The notes beneath the pieces are model-generated. The model made no database searches and was not told where the DNA came from. It saw only the letters and a program-made list of their open reading frames with translations. From assembly GCA_022843945.1 (NCBI GenBank), contig JALHMR010000042.1, forward strand, positions 1 through 41,338: a stretch of 41,338 nt of DNA. Direction: 5' to 3'. This document shows positions 1 through 7,027 of the stretch, in pieces. Within the stretch, counting starts at the first letter, position 1. Each line of letters begins with the position of its first letter. The translations under genes and the position numbers were made by a program. Origin of the DNA: Rhodospirillaceae bacterium. GTDB taxonomy: Bacteria > Pseudomonadota > Alphaproteobacteria > CACIAM-22H2.

Positions 1-9
1 CCTGGCCCT

Positions 10-285
10 TTAATCCTCGACCCCGACTGAATCCGTGACCTTGACTGGGACGCGCCGACGCTCCGCGTCGAGCGCGCGGATCAGGCCGCGCGTCTCGCCC
101 CAGGCGGCGGCGTAGCGCCGCAGGATGCGCAGTGCCTCGGTCGCCGCCGCAACCTGGGTGGCGGTGAAGCGGCGCCGGCAGGCGGCGTTGCGCGCCCGGC
201 ACTCGGCCGCCCACCAGCGCACCATCTCGCGTTGCTCGCCGGCCCGCAGCAGGAGCACGGCCCGGCGGCTCTCCCAGGCATTCAT
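10..285 (-). CDS. Small Arg-rich helical phage protein, function unknown
   Basis: A 91-residue protein rich in Arg and Ala that looks largely alpha-helical; no family was recognised. The frame stays open upstream, but the ATG at 285 is preferred because a good -10 hexamer (TATAAG, 292-297) sits only six bases upstream, so any longer start would lie upstream of transcription. AAGGA overlapping the -10 could act as a weak ribosome site if transcription starts earlier. Two operator-like palindromes overlap the promoter, so the gene is probably under the same control as the neighbouring XRE regulator. Its position beside the repressor suggests an early or lysogeny-associated regulator, but nothing in the sequence proves this. 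Confidence 0.55.
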   Translation of the reverse strand: MNAWESRRAVLLLRAGEQREMVRWWAAECRARNAACRRRFTATQVAAATEALRILRRYAAAWGETRGLIRALDAERRRVPVKVTDSVGVED

Positions 286-291
286 GCCATC

Positions 292-334
292 CTTATACAA
301 GACTTTTTGTCTTGTGTAAAGACAAAACGTCTTT
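292..334 (-). promoter_or_regulatory. Promoter with two operator palindromes, near-leaderless
   Basis: Read on the minus strand: -35 TTTACA (315-320), a 17-bp spacer and -10 TATAAG (292-297), with the ATG at 285 where the transcript should start. Two palindromes overlap it: arms AAGAC/GTCTT at 299-313 inside the spacer, and AAAGAC/GTCTTT at 318-334 covering the -35. Their centres are 20 bp apart, about two helical turns. A repressor bound at both would occlude RNA polymerase. Confidence 0.6.
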
Positions 335-448
335 AACCAGGCTGGCACAATTTCGGGGCCCGACAAGCCGTGTCGGCTCAAGCGCTTAAGGGATCGGGGC
401 TTACGGGCGTAGCGACTCGGGGCCCGAGTCGCCCGGCAGACGGACCGC

Positions 449-733
449 TCAGTCCTCGAACGACACCCGGGTCTTGCGCAGCAGGCGCGGCCGCGGCCGG
501 TCGCCGAAGATCAGCCGGTCGACCGGGCAGTCGAACTCAAGCGCCAGGCGGACGACGTCGGCGACGCTGAAACGGCGCTCGCCGCGTTCGGCCTTGGCCA
601 CCGCATCATCGGACTGGCCGAGCCAGGCGCCGACCTGGGCGCGGCTGGTGCCGCGCGCCTCGCGCACGTCGCGGACATTGCCGCCGACGATCCGCGCCAC
701 CTGCTTCTCATAGGCCGTGAGCTGCTTCGCCAT
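449..733 (-). CDS. XRE-family helix-turn-helix regulator (candidate prophage repressor)
   Basis: A 94-residue protein made mostly of one XRE/Cro-type HTH domain at about residues 18-72: a segment with AQVGAWLG, then DDAVAKAERGERRFS as the recognition/turn region, then a helix ending in PVDRLIFG. The ATG at 733 is chosen; an in-frame GTG at 769 would add 12 residues but lies across the operator palindrome at 755-767. That palindrome, 22 bp upstream of the ATG, resembles those in front of the 10-285 gene and the GcrA-like gene, so autoregulation and control of neighbours are likely. There is no second (oligomerisation or protease) domain, so it is Cro-sized rather than lambda CI-sized. Confidence 0.8.
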   Translation of the reverse strand: MAKQLTAYEKQVARIVGGNVRDVREARGTSRAQVGAWLGQSDDAVAKAERGERRFSVADVVRLALEFDCPVDRLIFGDRPRPRLLRKTRVSFED

Positions 734-754
734 GCCGGCAAGTGTGCCTGACCC

Positions 755-767
755 GGACAAAATGTCC
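755..767. promoter_or_regulatory. Operator palindrome upstream of the XRE gene
   Basis: GGACAAAATGTCC has arms GGAC/GTCC around a 5-bp A/T-rich centre. It belongs to the same GAC-N5-GTC family as the sites at 299-334, 804-838, 10038-10064 and 14687-14711. It lies just upstream of the XRE start codon and probably mediates autoregulation. Confidence 0.6.
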
Positions 768-803
768 ACTAGCCCAAACGGTTAGGCGCTCCATCCACAG
801 GCA

Positions 804-845
804 TACATTTTGTCTCTTGAAGAAAAATACATTTCGTCTCATATA
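804..845 (+). promoter_or_regulatory. Promoter plus two operator half-palindromes for the GcrA-like operon
   Basis: -35 TTGAAG (817-822), a spacer of exactly 17 bp and -10 CATATA (840-845); the ATG at 853 is seven bases beyond the -10, so the mRNA is predicted to be leaderless or nearly so. Operator-like TAC-N5-GTC sites occur at 804-814, directly upstream of the -35, and at 828-838, inside the spacer. The stretch ACATTTTGTCTCTTGAAG (805-822) recurs identically at 14703-14720. Confidence 0.6.
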
Positions 846-852
846 GCCGAGC

Positions 853-1077
853 ATGCGCTTGCCTCTCGACCCCATCCCCGATTGCCAGTTCCCGCTCTGG
901 GGCGACGGCCGCCCGAGCCACGTCTATTGCGGAGCTCCCGCCCGGCCCGGCTCGTCCTACTGCCTGCGCCATCACGACCGCTGCTGGACCCTGGCCCCGC
1001 CGCTGAAGCTGCCGCCCCTGCTTCCCGCCGCCGAGGCGAGCCTCCGGCTCGCTCTCTTCGACGGAGGCACGGCATGA
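853..1077 (+). CDS. GcrA-like minimal zinc-binding protein
   Basis: A 74-residue protein resembling only the C-terminal part of the alphaproteobacterial cell-cycle regulator GcrA: a first cysteine in DCQFPLWGD, then YCGAPARPGSSYCLRHH, giving a C...C...C...H(H) pattern that could bind zinc. The N-terminal DNA-binding HTH of full-length GcrA (about 170 aa) is absent. The start at 853 fits the promoter at 817-845, which would give a leaderless message. Its stop overlaps the next start as ATGA (1074-1077), so translation of the effector-like protein downstream is probably coupled. Family membership rests on the motif. In phage it could be a host-regulator mimic or a small structural zinc protein; the function is inferred only. 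Confidence 0.6.
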   Translation: MRLPLDPIPDCQFPLWGDGRPSHVYCGAPARPGSSYCLRHHDRCWTLAPPLKLPPLLPAAEASLRLALFDGGTA

Positions 1078-2405
1078 GCCCGTTCGAAATCCCGCGCTGG
1101 CCCAAGGTCACGCTGTTCGACGACCCCGACGAGGAGCAGCGCGTCGCGGCGATGCGCACCGGCACCTTCGACGCGGCCGAGCCCTATCTCGGCACGCCGC
1201 CGGGCTTCGCCACGCTGATCGCCAATCCGCCGCGGCTCGCGCAGCGTTATGACTCGCATGGCCTGGAGAGCGACGACGACGGCGCGGGTCCGTTCGACGG
1301 GCTGAAGCGCTTCGTGCAGCGTATGGGCAGCGAGCCCGCTGCGGAGCCGGTTGCCGACGCGCCACCCCCGCCGCCGCAACCCAGTATCGGCCGCCGGCTG
1401 CTCAACTCCTATGTCGACACCGAACTCGCGGTCACGCAGGGACTGAGCGAACGCGATCTGCGCGAGGCCGAGCCCCTGCCCGAGGCGCTGGCCGCCTACA
1501 CCCTGCCGCCGGGCCAGGGCACGCAGGTCAATATCAACGAGCTCGCACCGCTGGTGCGCGCCGAGGCGAGGAAGCTCGGGCTCGAGATCGTGGTGCGCCG
1601 CAACGCCGAGAACGGCGAGCTCGGCTTTGCCCTGCGGCCGAAAGCGTCATCCCGCCTGCTCGATGGCGAGGGCCCGCTTGCCAATGCCGTGAACAAAGGC
1701 GCCCAAGTCGCCGACGGGCTGGGCCGCATGCTCGGATTCAATGCCGCCGGCCCGGTGGGCGGCGCGGCGCGCGCCTCGGCGCAGACGGCGAAAGCCACCT
1801 CGGCCGCCGCAACCGAGGCGAAGATCGTGCTCACCGGCAGGGAGCTCGGCGAGTTCGGCGACGATGTTCGTGCTTGGACGCGTGCGGGAATGACTGCCTA
1901 CAACGTCATTCGTGATGGCGGCCCTGTCACACATCCCAAGCTCGGTGAAATCCGTTTTACGGATGCAGGCAAGAGCAAGATGCGAGGGTCCGGCGCAAAT
2001 CCCGAAAAATGGCAACTTGTGCCGGCGCTCCGAGAAATCATCAGAGATGCAGAGCATGTAAATACGGATCGCCTCACGCGACCTCGCGCCGACGACATCG
2101 TCGCATTTCACTGGCTTGAAAATACAGTTCAGGTTTCCGGCAAGACGCTGCCTGTTGGCATCTCGGTCGCCGAAGATTCTCGCGGAAATAAATTCTACAA
2201 CATAAACCCGGACGCTGGCGGGCGGAAACACCAACCCCCCGGCGTTACCCAAGCTCACAATCTCGGGGACCGGGGGGCGGCGGGAGGCAGAACCTCCACG
2301 CCCGATGTAGGCCCGCTCGACGACGGAATCAATCTCTACATCCTCGGCCCGGCGACGGGATCGGCCGCTCATGCCGCCACGCGCGGCAATGACGAGGAGC
2401 GCTGA
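1074..2405 (+). CDS. LPD3-like polyvalent/effector phage protein
   Basis: A 443-residue protein. Residues 1-90 (WPKV.LFDDPDEE...RYDSHGLES...FDGLKR) form a module repeated in the 3755-4249 gene. A Pro/Ala-rich stretch follows, then (about 250-400) a region that resembles the LPD3-type 'large polyvalent protein' domain of phage-injected proteins: HPKLGEIRFTDAGKSKM, then WQLVPALREIIRDAEHV, then FHWLENTV. The C-terminal tail (GGRTSTPDVGP) is repeated in degenerate form downstream. GC content drops at about 1860-2240, unlike the flanks, suggesting an acquired C-terminus. The gene is coupled to the GcrA-like gene by ATGA. It is likely a virion-delivered effector, but no catalytic residues can be assigned. 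Confidence 0.6.
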   Translation: MSPFEIPRWPKVTLFDDPDEEQRVAAMRTGTFDAAEPYLGTPPGFATLIANPPRLAQRYDSHGLESDDDGAGPFDGLKRFVQRMGSEPAAEPVADAPPPPPQPSIGRRLLNSYVDTELAVTQGLSERDLREAEPLPEALAAYTLPPGQGTQVNINELAPLVRAEARKLGLEIVVRRNAENGELGFALRPKASSRLLDGEGPLANAVNKGAQVADGLGRMLGFNAAGPVGGAARASAQTAKATSAAATEAKIVLTGRELGEFGDDVRAWTRAGMTAYNVIRDGGPVTHPKLGEIRFTDAGKSKMRGSGANPEKWQLVPALREIIRDAEHVNTDRLTRPRADDIVAFHWLENTVQVSGKTLPVGISVAEDSRGNKFYNINPDAGGRKHQPPGVTQAHNLGDRGAAGGRTSTPDVGPLDDGINLYILGPATGSAAHAATRGNDEER

Positions 2406-2424
2406 CGGATGGGCGCAATCATTT

Positions 2425-2588
2425 CCGTGCGCAAACACCACCCCCCTAGGGTTAGCCGACAATCAATGTCGGGTCCCAGGAGGCGGGCGGGAGGCAGAAC
2501 CTCCAAGCCTGATGTAGGCCCGTTCATCCGCCGAATCAATCACCGCACCGTCCATCACGCCATTACCCGCCTGGAGGGGAAACCATGA
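2425..2588 (+). pseudogene. Displaced degenerate copy of the effector C-terminus
   Basis: This segment repeats the end of the 1074-2405 gene. Positions 2489-2525 match 2282-2318 at 34 of 37 bases, and flanking blocks (AAACACCA.CCCCC at the left, GAATCAATC at the right) are also shared. Read in the matching frame it gives AGGRTSKPDVGP and stops at 2586-2588, with at most a 40-codon open frame from 2466. It looks like the orphaned tip of an earlier C-terminal cassette left behind after replacement or tandem duplication. It also separates the effector gene from the next operon, whose ribosome site (GGAGGGG) lies at its end. Confidence 0.6.
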
Positions 2589-2887
2589 CCACTCGCCCGC
2601 TTCTTGCCGGATTGCGCGACCGCATCCTGCAGCGAAACCAGCGCTACCGCCTGGTCTTCGCCGGCTCGGTCGGCGCCTTCGTGCGCGACGACCTGTTCCG
2701 CCTCGGCCATCTCGGCCGGCCGACCTACGTGCCGGGCGATCCCGTGGCCACCGCCTTCAACGAAGGCAAGCGCTTCGTGGCGCTGCACGTCGCCTCGATC
2801 CTCAACCTCTCGGACGAGGAGATCGTGGAGCGCGCCCAGGCCATCCCCCGCGACCACACCGCCGATGAGGAAACCGCCCATGACTGA
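2585..2887 (+). CDS. Bbp19-like phage protein
   Basis: A 100-residue protein with a GGAGGGG ribosome site just upstream of the ATG. The block FAGSVGAFVRDDLFRLG...PTYVPGDPVATAFNEGKR followed by LNLSDEEI resembles the Bbp19 family named from Bordetella phage BPP-1, which sits in podophage packaging/head clusters. Its molecular role is not established. It overlaps the scaffold-like gene by 8 bp and starts a tightly coupled run through to the terminase. The family call is from memory of the motif. Confidence 0.6.
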   Translation: MTTRPLLAGLRDRILQRNQRYRLVFAGSVGAFVRDDLFRLGHLGRPTYVPGDPVATAFNEGKRFVALHVASILNLSDEEIVERAQAIPRDHTADEETAHD

Positions 2888-3758
2888 CATCGCCGCCCCC
2901 GCTTCCGCCACCCCTTCTTCTGCCGCGGCGCCTGCCGCGAGTGAACGCGGCGCGTCGACACCTGCCGCGACAAGCACCGCCGCGCCGGACTGGCGTGTGA
3001 CTTTGCCGGAAGACGTGCGCCCGCTGGCCCAGGCCAAGGGCTGGAAGAGCCCGGCCGAGGCGCTCAAGTCCTACGCCCATCTCGAGCGGCTGGTCGGCGC
3101 CGACAAGATCGCGCTGCCGCCCAAGGACGCGCAGGGCAACCGCGACTGGTCGAAATGGGACGGCTGGTCGGCCATCGGCCGGCCGGAGGCGCCGGACAAA
3201 TACGCCTTCCGCATGCCGGAGGGCCACAGCACGACTAACGACGACCGCGCCTTCCAGACCCACATGGCGCCGCTGCTGCACAAGGCCGGCCTGGCGCAGT
3301 GGCAGGTCGACCTGCTGGCCCAGGGGCTGGAGAGCTTCGGCCATCAGCAGCGCGAGGGCCTCAGCCGCCAGACGCAGCAGACCTACGCCGCTTCGGTGCA
3401 GGAGCTGCAGCGCGACTGGGGCGCCGCCTTCGACCGCCATCTCGATCTCGCCAACCGCGCGGTGCGCCAGTTCGGCGGCCCGGACCTGGTGCGCGCCCTG
3501 TCGGCCGCCGGCCTCGGCCATCACCCGGCGGTGGTGCGTGCCTTCGCCCGCATGGGCGCCACGCTGGCCGAGGATAGCGGCCTGCCCGCCGGCGCGGCCG
3601 GCGGCGGTGCCGGCTCCGCGCGGGCGGAGATCCAGCGCCTCAAGGCCGATCCCCAGTTCCAGACCGCCTTCCTCAACCGCCTCCATCCCGGCCACGAGCA
3701 GGCGATGAGCAAGATGCTGAGCCTGCAGGCGCAGGCCTCGGTGGGAGGCGAGGCATGA
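2880..3758 (+). CDS. Putative capsid assembly/scaffolding protein
   Basis: A 292-residue protein. The first ~35 residues are a low-complexity Ala/Ser/Thr/Pro segment. Residues ~40-100 (LPEDVRPLAQAKGWKSPAEALKSYAHLERLVG...GRPEAPDKYAF) resemble the N-terminal part of scaffold/assembly proteins of capsid-2-type phages. Helical, Gln-rich sequence follows and may form coiled coil; the end (LKADPQFQTAFLNRLHPGHEQAMSKM) is also helical. It overlaps the upstream gene by 8 bp and the next by 4 bp (ATGA). The usual place for a scaffold is just before the capsid, but here it lies 12 kb upstream of it, ahead of the terminase. The assignment is family-style inference, not a recognised catalytic motif. Confidence 0.6.
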   Translation: MTDIAAPASATPSSAAAPAASERGASTPAATSTAAPDWRVTLPEDVRPLAQAKGWKSPAEALKSYAHLERLVGADKIALPPKDAQGNRDWSKWDGWSAIGRPEAPDKYAFRMPEGHSTTNDDRAFQTHMAPLLHKAGLAQWQVDLLAQGLESFGHQQREGLSRQTQQTYAASVQELQRDWGAAFDRHLDLANRAVRQFGGPDLVRALSAAGLGHHPAVVRAFARMGATLAEDSGLPAGAAGGGAGSARAEIQRLKADPQFQTAFLNRLHPGHEQAMSKMLSLQAQASVGGEA

Positions 3759-4249
3759 GCCTGCCGCCCACTCACTACCCGAACTGGCCCAAGGTCACCC
3801 GGTTCGACGATCCCGACGAGGAGGCGCGCGTCGCGGCGATGCGCGAGGCGCTGCGCGCCGGCACGTTCGACGAGGCCGAGCCCACTCTCGGCACGCCGCC
3901 GGGCTTCGCCACACTCCTCACCGACCCGCCGCGGGTCGCGCGGCGCTACGACTCGCACGGCCTGGAGAGCGAAGACGACGGTTCGGGTCCGTTCGACGGG
4001 CTGAAGCGCTACGCCGCGCTGCGCACCGGTCATGCTCAGGCTCTCGACCAGGCCGCCGGGGCACCGGCGCCTTCAACCGAGAGCGACGGCAGCGCTGGAG
4101 CGTTCGACGCGCTGAAGCGCTTCGCGAGCCTTGAGGCGCGTGCCCCCCGCGTGGTCACGGTCTACATCGAGAATCCCGCCGTGCTTGCGCGGCAGGGACG
4201 CGACCCACTGCCGCTTTCTCCTGATCGCGGCGGAGGCCGGCGCCGATGA
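3755..4249 (+). CDS. Paralogue of the effector N-terminal module
   Basis: A 164-residue protein whose first ~90 residues closely match residues 1-90 of the 1074-2405 protein: WPKVTRFDDPDEEARVAAMRE, GTPPGFATLL, RYDSHGLESEDDGSGPFDGLKR. The DNA is also very similar (about 1098-1315 versus 3785-4015), so this is a recent duplication or recombining module. The motif FD.LKR recurs inside the protein (GPFDGLKRY, then GAFDALKRF). The last ~30 residues are unrelated to the effector's C-terminus, so the gene may be a free-standing adaptor or one whose C-terminal cassette was lost. It overlaps the genes on both sides by 4 bp. Confidence 0.65.
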   Translation: MSLPPTHYPNWPKVTRFDDPDEEARVAAMREALRAGTFDEAEPTLGTPPGFATLLTDPPRVARRYDSHGLESEDDGSGPFDGLKRYAALRTGHAQALDQAAGAPAPSTESDGSAGAFDALKRFASLEARAPRVVTVYIENPAVLARQGRDPLPLSPDRGGGRRR

Positions 4250-4485
4250 CGCGGACTGCTCTTCGCTCATCGACCGGCCGCCGCATCCCTCCGGGGCTAA
4301 TTCCGGAGGATACGCCCGTGGGGATACCGATTTCCTCCACAGGGGCGGCGGCCGATCGGCGCGGTCCGGGGCTGGTCGCCCCGATCTCGGCAATGGCCTC
4401 GGCGATAAGATCGGGCCGTCGCGGCGCCGTTGCAAGGGACGGTTGCGCGCTGGGCACGAGCGCCGCACGGAGGGCGCATGACTGA
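4246..4485 (+). CDS. Possible small hypothetical phage protein
   Basis: A 79-codon frame that overlaps the preceding stop as ATGA and the small terminase gene by 8 bp, the same coupling style as its neighbours. The composition (Arg, Ala, Gly, Pro) is not distinctive and no domain was recognised. Other frames are also open here, as is common in GC-rich DNA, so this could be a decayed tail of the 3755-4249 gene rather than a real protein. Confidence 0.35.
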   Translation: MTRTALRSSTGRRIPPGLIPEDTPVGIPISSTGAAADRRGPGLVAPISAMASAIRSGRRGAVARDGCALGTSAARRAHD

Positions 4486-4807
4486 CGTGACGCCCCCGCG
4501 CCGCGGCTTCATCCGCGGCCAGACCTATTCGCGGGCCGACAAGCGCGCGCGCAAGATCGCTTTCCTCGCGGCCATCGTCGAAGGGCTGTCGATCTCCGAG
4601 GCCGCGGCCCGCATCGGCGTGCCCTGGCGCACGGTCTATTCCTGGCGCAAGGACGACGAGCCGTTCCGCAAGGCCTGGAACGAGGCGCGCGCCCGCGCCA
4701 ACGAAGCGCACTACACCTATCCGCTGCCGCCACCCCCCAAGCCGCAGCCGCCCAAGCCGGTGATCACGGTCCGCGAGTTCGACCTGCCGGAGGACGACAA
4801 TGGCTAA
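4478..4807 (+). CDS. Terminase small subunit-like HTH protein
   Basis: A 109-residue protein with a clear helix-turn-helix at about residues 26-62 (FLAAIVEGLSISEAAARIG, then VPWRTVYSWRKDDEPFRKAW), the arrangement seen in phage small terminases that recognise packaging DNA. A short Pro-rich segment (PLPPPPKPQPPKP) and an acidic tail (LPEDDNG) follow. It lies immediately before the large terminase and overlaps its start by 8 bp, which supports the assignment. It presumably loads the large subunit on pac/cos DNA. It is short for a small terminase, and the Pro-rich tail may be the large-subunit contact. Confidence 0.75.
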   Translation: MTDVTPPRRGFIRGQTYSRADKRARKIAFLAAIVEGLSISEAAARIGVPWRTVYSWRKDDEPFRKAWNEARARANEAHYTYPLPPPPKPQPPKPVITVREFDLPEDDNG

Positions 4808-6182
4808 CCGGCCCGCCTTCGAGCCCGCCGGCATCACGCTGCCGCACAAATGGGAGCCGCGCGCGCATCAGCGGCGCCTGTGGAACTTCCTGCAGAAAGG
4901 CGGCAAGCGCGCGGTCGCCGTCTGGCACCGCCGCGCCGGCAAGGATTCGGTGGCGCTCAACTTCGCCGCCTGCGTCGCCAACCAGCGCGTCGCCAACTAC
5001 TGGCACATGCTGCCGACCGCGGCCCAGGGGCGGAAGGTGATCTGGGAAGGGATCGACAGCCAGGGCCGCCGGGTCATCGACCAGGCGTTCCCGCCGGGCA
5101 TCCGCACGGGCAAGCTCGACGACGAGATGCTGATCCGCCTGCACAGTGGCTCGACCTGGCAGGTGGTCGGCTCCGACAATTTCGACCGCCTGGTCGGCGC
5201 CAATCCGGCGGGCGTCGTGTTCTCCGAATGGGCGCTGGCCGATCCGCGCGCCTGGGACTACCTGCGGCCCATCCTGGCCGAGAACGGCGGCTGGGCGCTC
5301 TTCATCTACACGCCGCGCGGCCGCAACCACGGCGCCGCGACCTTCGAGATGGCGGCGAAGACCCGCGGCTGGTTCGCCCAGAAGCTAACGGTCGACGACA
5401 CCGGCGTGATCAAGCCCGAGGTCATCGAGGACGAGCGCCGCTCCGGCATGGCCGACGAGCTGATCCGCCAGGAATACTACTGCTCGTTCCAGGCCGCCCT
5501 GGTCGGCGCCTATTACGGGCCGCTGCTGGAGACGGCCGAGCGCGAGGGGCGCGTGACGCGCGTGCGCTGGGAACCGGACCTGCCGGTGGTCACGGCCTGG
5601 GACCTCGGCATCGGCGATTCGACCTCGATCTGGTTCGCGCAGCTCTCCGGGCGCGAGATCCGGCTGATCGACTACTACGAGGCGTCGGGAGTCGGCCTCG
5701 ACCACTACGCCGAGATGCTGCACCGGAAAGGCTATGTCTACGGCGAGACGCTGCTGCCGCATGACGCGCGGCAGCGCGAGATGGCCAACGGCCGGACGCG
5801 CCTCGAGACCATGCGCCGCCTGGGCATCGCGGGCACCCGCGTCGTGCCCCATGTGGGGCTCGAGGACGGCATCAACGCCGCGCGAGTGGTTCTGCCGCGC
5901 TGCTGGTTCGATGAGACCGCCTGCGCGCGCGGCCTCGAGGCGCTGCGCCAGTACCGGCGCGGGTGGGACGACGAACGCAAGATCTTCGGCGAGCGGCCGC
6001 TGCACGACTGGACCAGCCACGCCGCCGACGCTTTCCGCTACCTGGCGGTCGGCCTGCGCGAACCGCGGCAGCCGGGCGAGGCGTCCCGGCCGGTTCAGCT
6101 CGACGCGATCGAAGACGGCGGCGAGACGCCACCTCCCTTCGATGACGACGGCCGGCCGACCCGGGCCGTCATGGATGATTGA
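4800..6182 (+). CDS. Terminase large subunit
   Basis: A 460-residue DNA-packaging motor. The ATPase domain has an atypical Walker A at residues 43-50 (HRRAGKDS), preceded by AVAVW, and a Walker B at 139-144 (VVFSEW) with its catalytic Glu. The C-terminal RNase H-like nuclease starts at TAWDLGIGDSTSIW (Asp268, Asp273) and ends with HAADAFRYLA, which supplies the distal Asp. Length and motif order are normal. It translocates DNA into the prohead and cuts concatemers. It is coupled to the small subunit by overlap, and a 62-65-aa gene follows at once. Confidence 0.93.
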   Translation: MANRPAFEPAGITLPHKWEPRAHQRRLWNFLQKGGKRAVAVWHRRAGKDSVALNFAACVANQRVANYWHMLPTAAQGRKVIWEGIDSQGRRVIDQAFPPGIRTGKLDDEMLIRLHSGSTWQVVGSDNFDRLVGANPAGVVFSEWALADPRAWDYLRPILAENGGWALFIYTPRGRNHGAATFEMAAKTRGWFAQKLTVDDTGVIKPEVIEDERRSGMADELIRQEYYCSFQAALVGAYYGPLLETAEREGRVTRVRWEPDLPVVTAWDLGIGDSTSIWFAQLSGREIRLIDYYEASGVGLDHYAEMLHRKGYVYGETLLPHDARQREMANGRTRLETMRRLGIAGTRVVPHVGLEDGINAARVVLPRCWFDETACARGLEALRQYRRGWDDERKIFGERPLHDWTSHAADAFRYLAVGLREPRQPGEASRPVQLDAIEDGGETPPPFDDDGRPTRAVMDD

Positions 6183-6183
6183 G

Positions 6184-6372
6184 ATGGGTGCCAACAAGAA
6201 AACACGTCGCGACAAGGCGTGGGCCGAGCGCCAGCGCCAGATCGGGATCGAGGTGCTGGCGGCCCGGCCGCCGCAGGCGCCGTGGAAGCACCTGATCGAG
6301 AGATACGGGCTGTGCCGGGCAAGGCTGGTGCAGCTACGCAGGACGGCGATCAAAGCCGCAAGCAGGACCTGA
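6184..6372 (+). CDS. Small basic phage protein, unknown
   Basis: A 62-residue basic protein (KKTRRDKAWAERQRQIG..., then WKHLIERYGLCRARLVQLRRTAIKA). The C-terminal helices could form a minimal HTH, but this is not diagnostic. The ATG at 6184 is chosen because GGA at 6173-6175 lies at normal distance; an ATG at 6175, overlapping the terminase stop, would add three residues. It is the last gene of the packaging run before the inserted non-structural block. Confidence 0.55.
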   Translation: MGANKKTRRDKAWAERQRQIGIEVLAARPPQAPWKHLIERYGLCRARLVQLRRTAIKAASRT

Positions 6373-6668
6373 AGAGGCCCGGCTGCCTCCGATCCTGACC
6401 TGACTGTGACACCGGTCACTTCGCCGGCCGGCGCCTGGTCCCGGGCGCCGGCTGCGCCGCGAGATCGGGGCCGTATCTCTTCCGATATGGGCCCGGACTT
6501 ATACCGGCGAGCACGCGCCGGCCCATTGGGGTAAGCGCGACGCGTGACGTCGCGGGTCGCCGTGACAGTACTCCGTATTCGCCGATCATGTTTCCGTTAG
6601 ACAGCCCTGCATCGCGGGCGAGACCCGCCATATTCGTGTCGGGGACAACATTCACGGAGACTATCCCG
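6373..6668. other. Gap between packaging genes and the inserted block
   Basis: GC-rich palindromic sequence (GCGCCTGG...CCGGGCGCCGGC, about 6428-6453) follows the terminase run and may form hairpins, but no U-tract is visible. A minus-strand frame (about 6416-6590) reads SRVALTPMGRRVLAG, which looks faintly protein-like, but has no convincing start. ACGGAGAC near the right end is the ribosome site of the next gene. Nothing else is supported. Confidence 0.4.
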
Positions 6669-6968
6669 ATGGCGAAGAAGAACATGGGCGAGGCAGGCCG
6701 CGATGCGCGACGCAGGTTCCTCAAGAACGCCGGCAAGTTTGCTATCGCGACGCCGCCGGCAGTGACGGCGCTCCTGGCTTCGGCCAAGGGCAACTACGCG
6801 ATGGCCGTTTCGGGCGGCGGCAATGGCGGCGGCGGAGGCGGGGGCAACCGCGGGAACGGCAACCACGGCAACGGCAATCGGGGCAACAACCATAATGGTG
6901 GGGGCAACCGGGGCGGCAACCATGGGGGCGGCAATCACGGGGGCGGCAACCGCGGTCGCGGCCGCTAG
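6669..6968 (+). CDS. Tat-signal, Gly/Asn/His-rich small protein
   Basis: A 99-residue protein. Residues ~12-45 resemble a twin-arginine signal: ARRRFLKNAG (R-R-x-F-L-K pattern) followed by the weakly hydrophobic FAIATPPAVTALLASA. The rest is low-complexity Gly/Asn/His/Arg, with GNGNHGNGNRG-type repeats ending RGRGR. GGAG at about 6656 supports the ATG at 6669. A strong terminator follows at 7001-7027, so it is a single-gene unit. Export in folded form with a metal- or polymer-binding tail is possible, but no function is known to me. It lies inside the prophage yet looks like an accessory (moron) gene. Confidence 0.6.
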   Translation: MAKKNMGEAGRDARRRFLKNAGKFAIATPPAVTALLASAKGNYAMAVSGGGNGGGGGGGNRGNGNHGNGNRGNNHNGGGNRGGNHGGGNHGGGNRGRGR

Positions 6969-7000
6969 CCGGCAGCCGTTTCAAATTCCACGAGCGATGC

Positions 7001-7027
7001 GCCCGCCGGCTCCGCCGGCGGGCTTTT
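7001..7027 (+). terminator. Rho-independent terminator
   Basis: A perfect 10-bp stem, GCCCGCCGGC/GCCGGCGGGC (7001-7010 and 7014-7023) with a TCC loop, followed by TTTT. It ends the 6669-6968 transcript. Confidence 0.85.

Noticed and set aside
6416-6793. Minus-strand frame with SRVALTPMGRRVLAG
   Set aside because: No credible start or ribosome site, and it overlaps the Tat-signal gene on the other strand.
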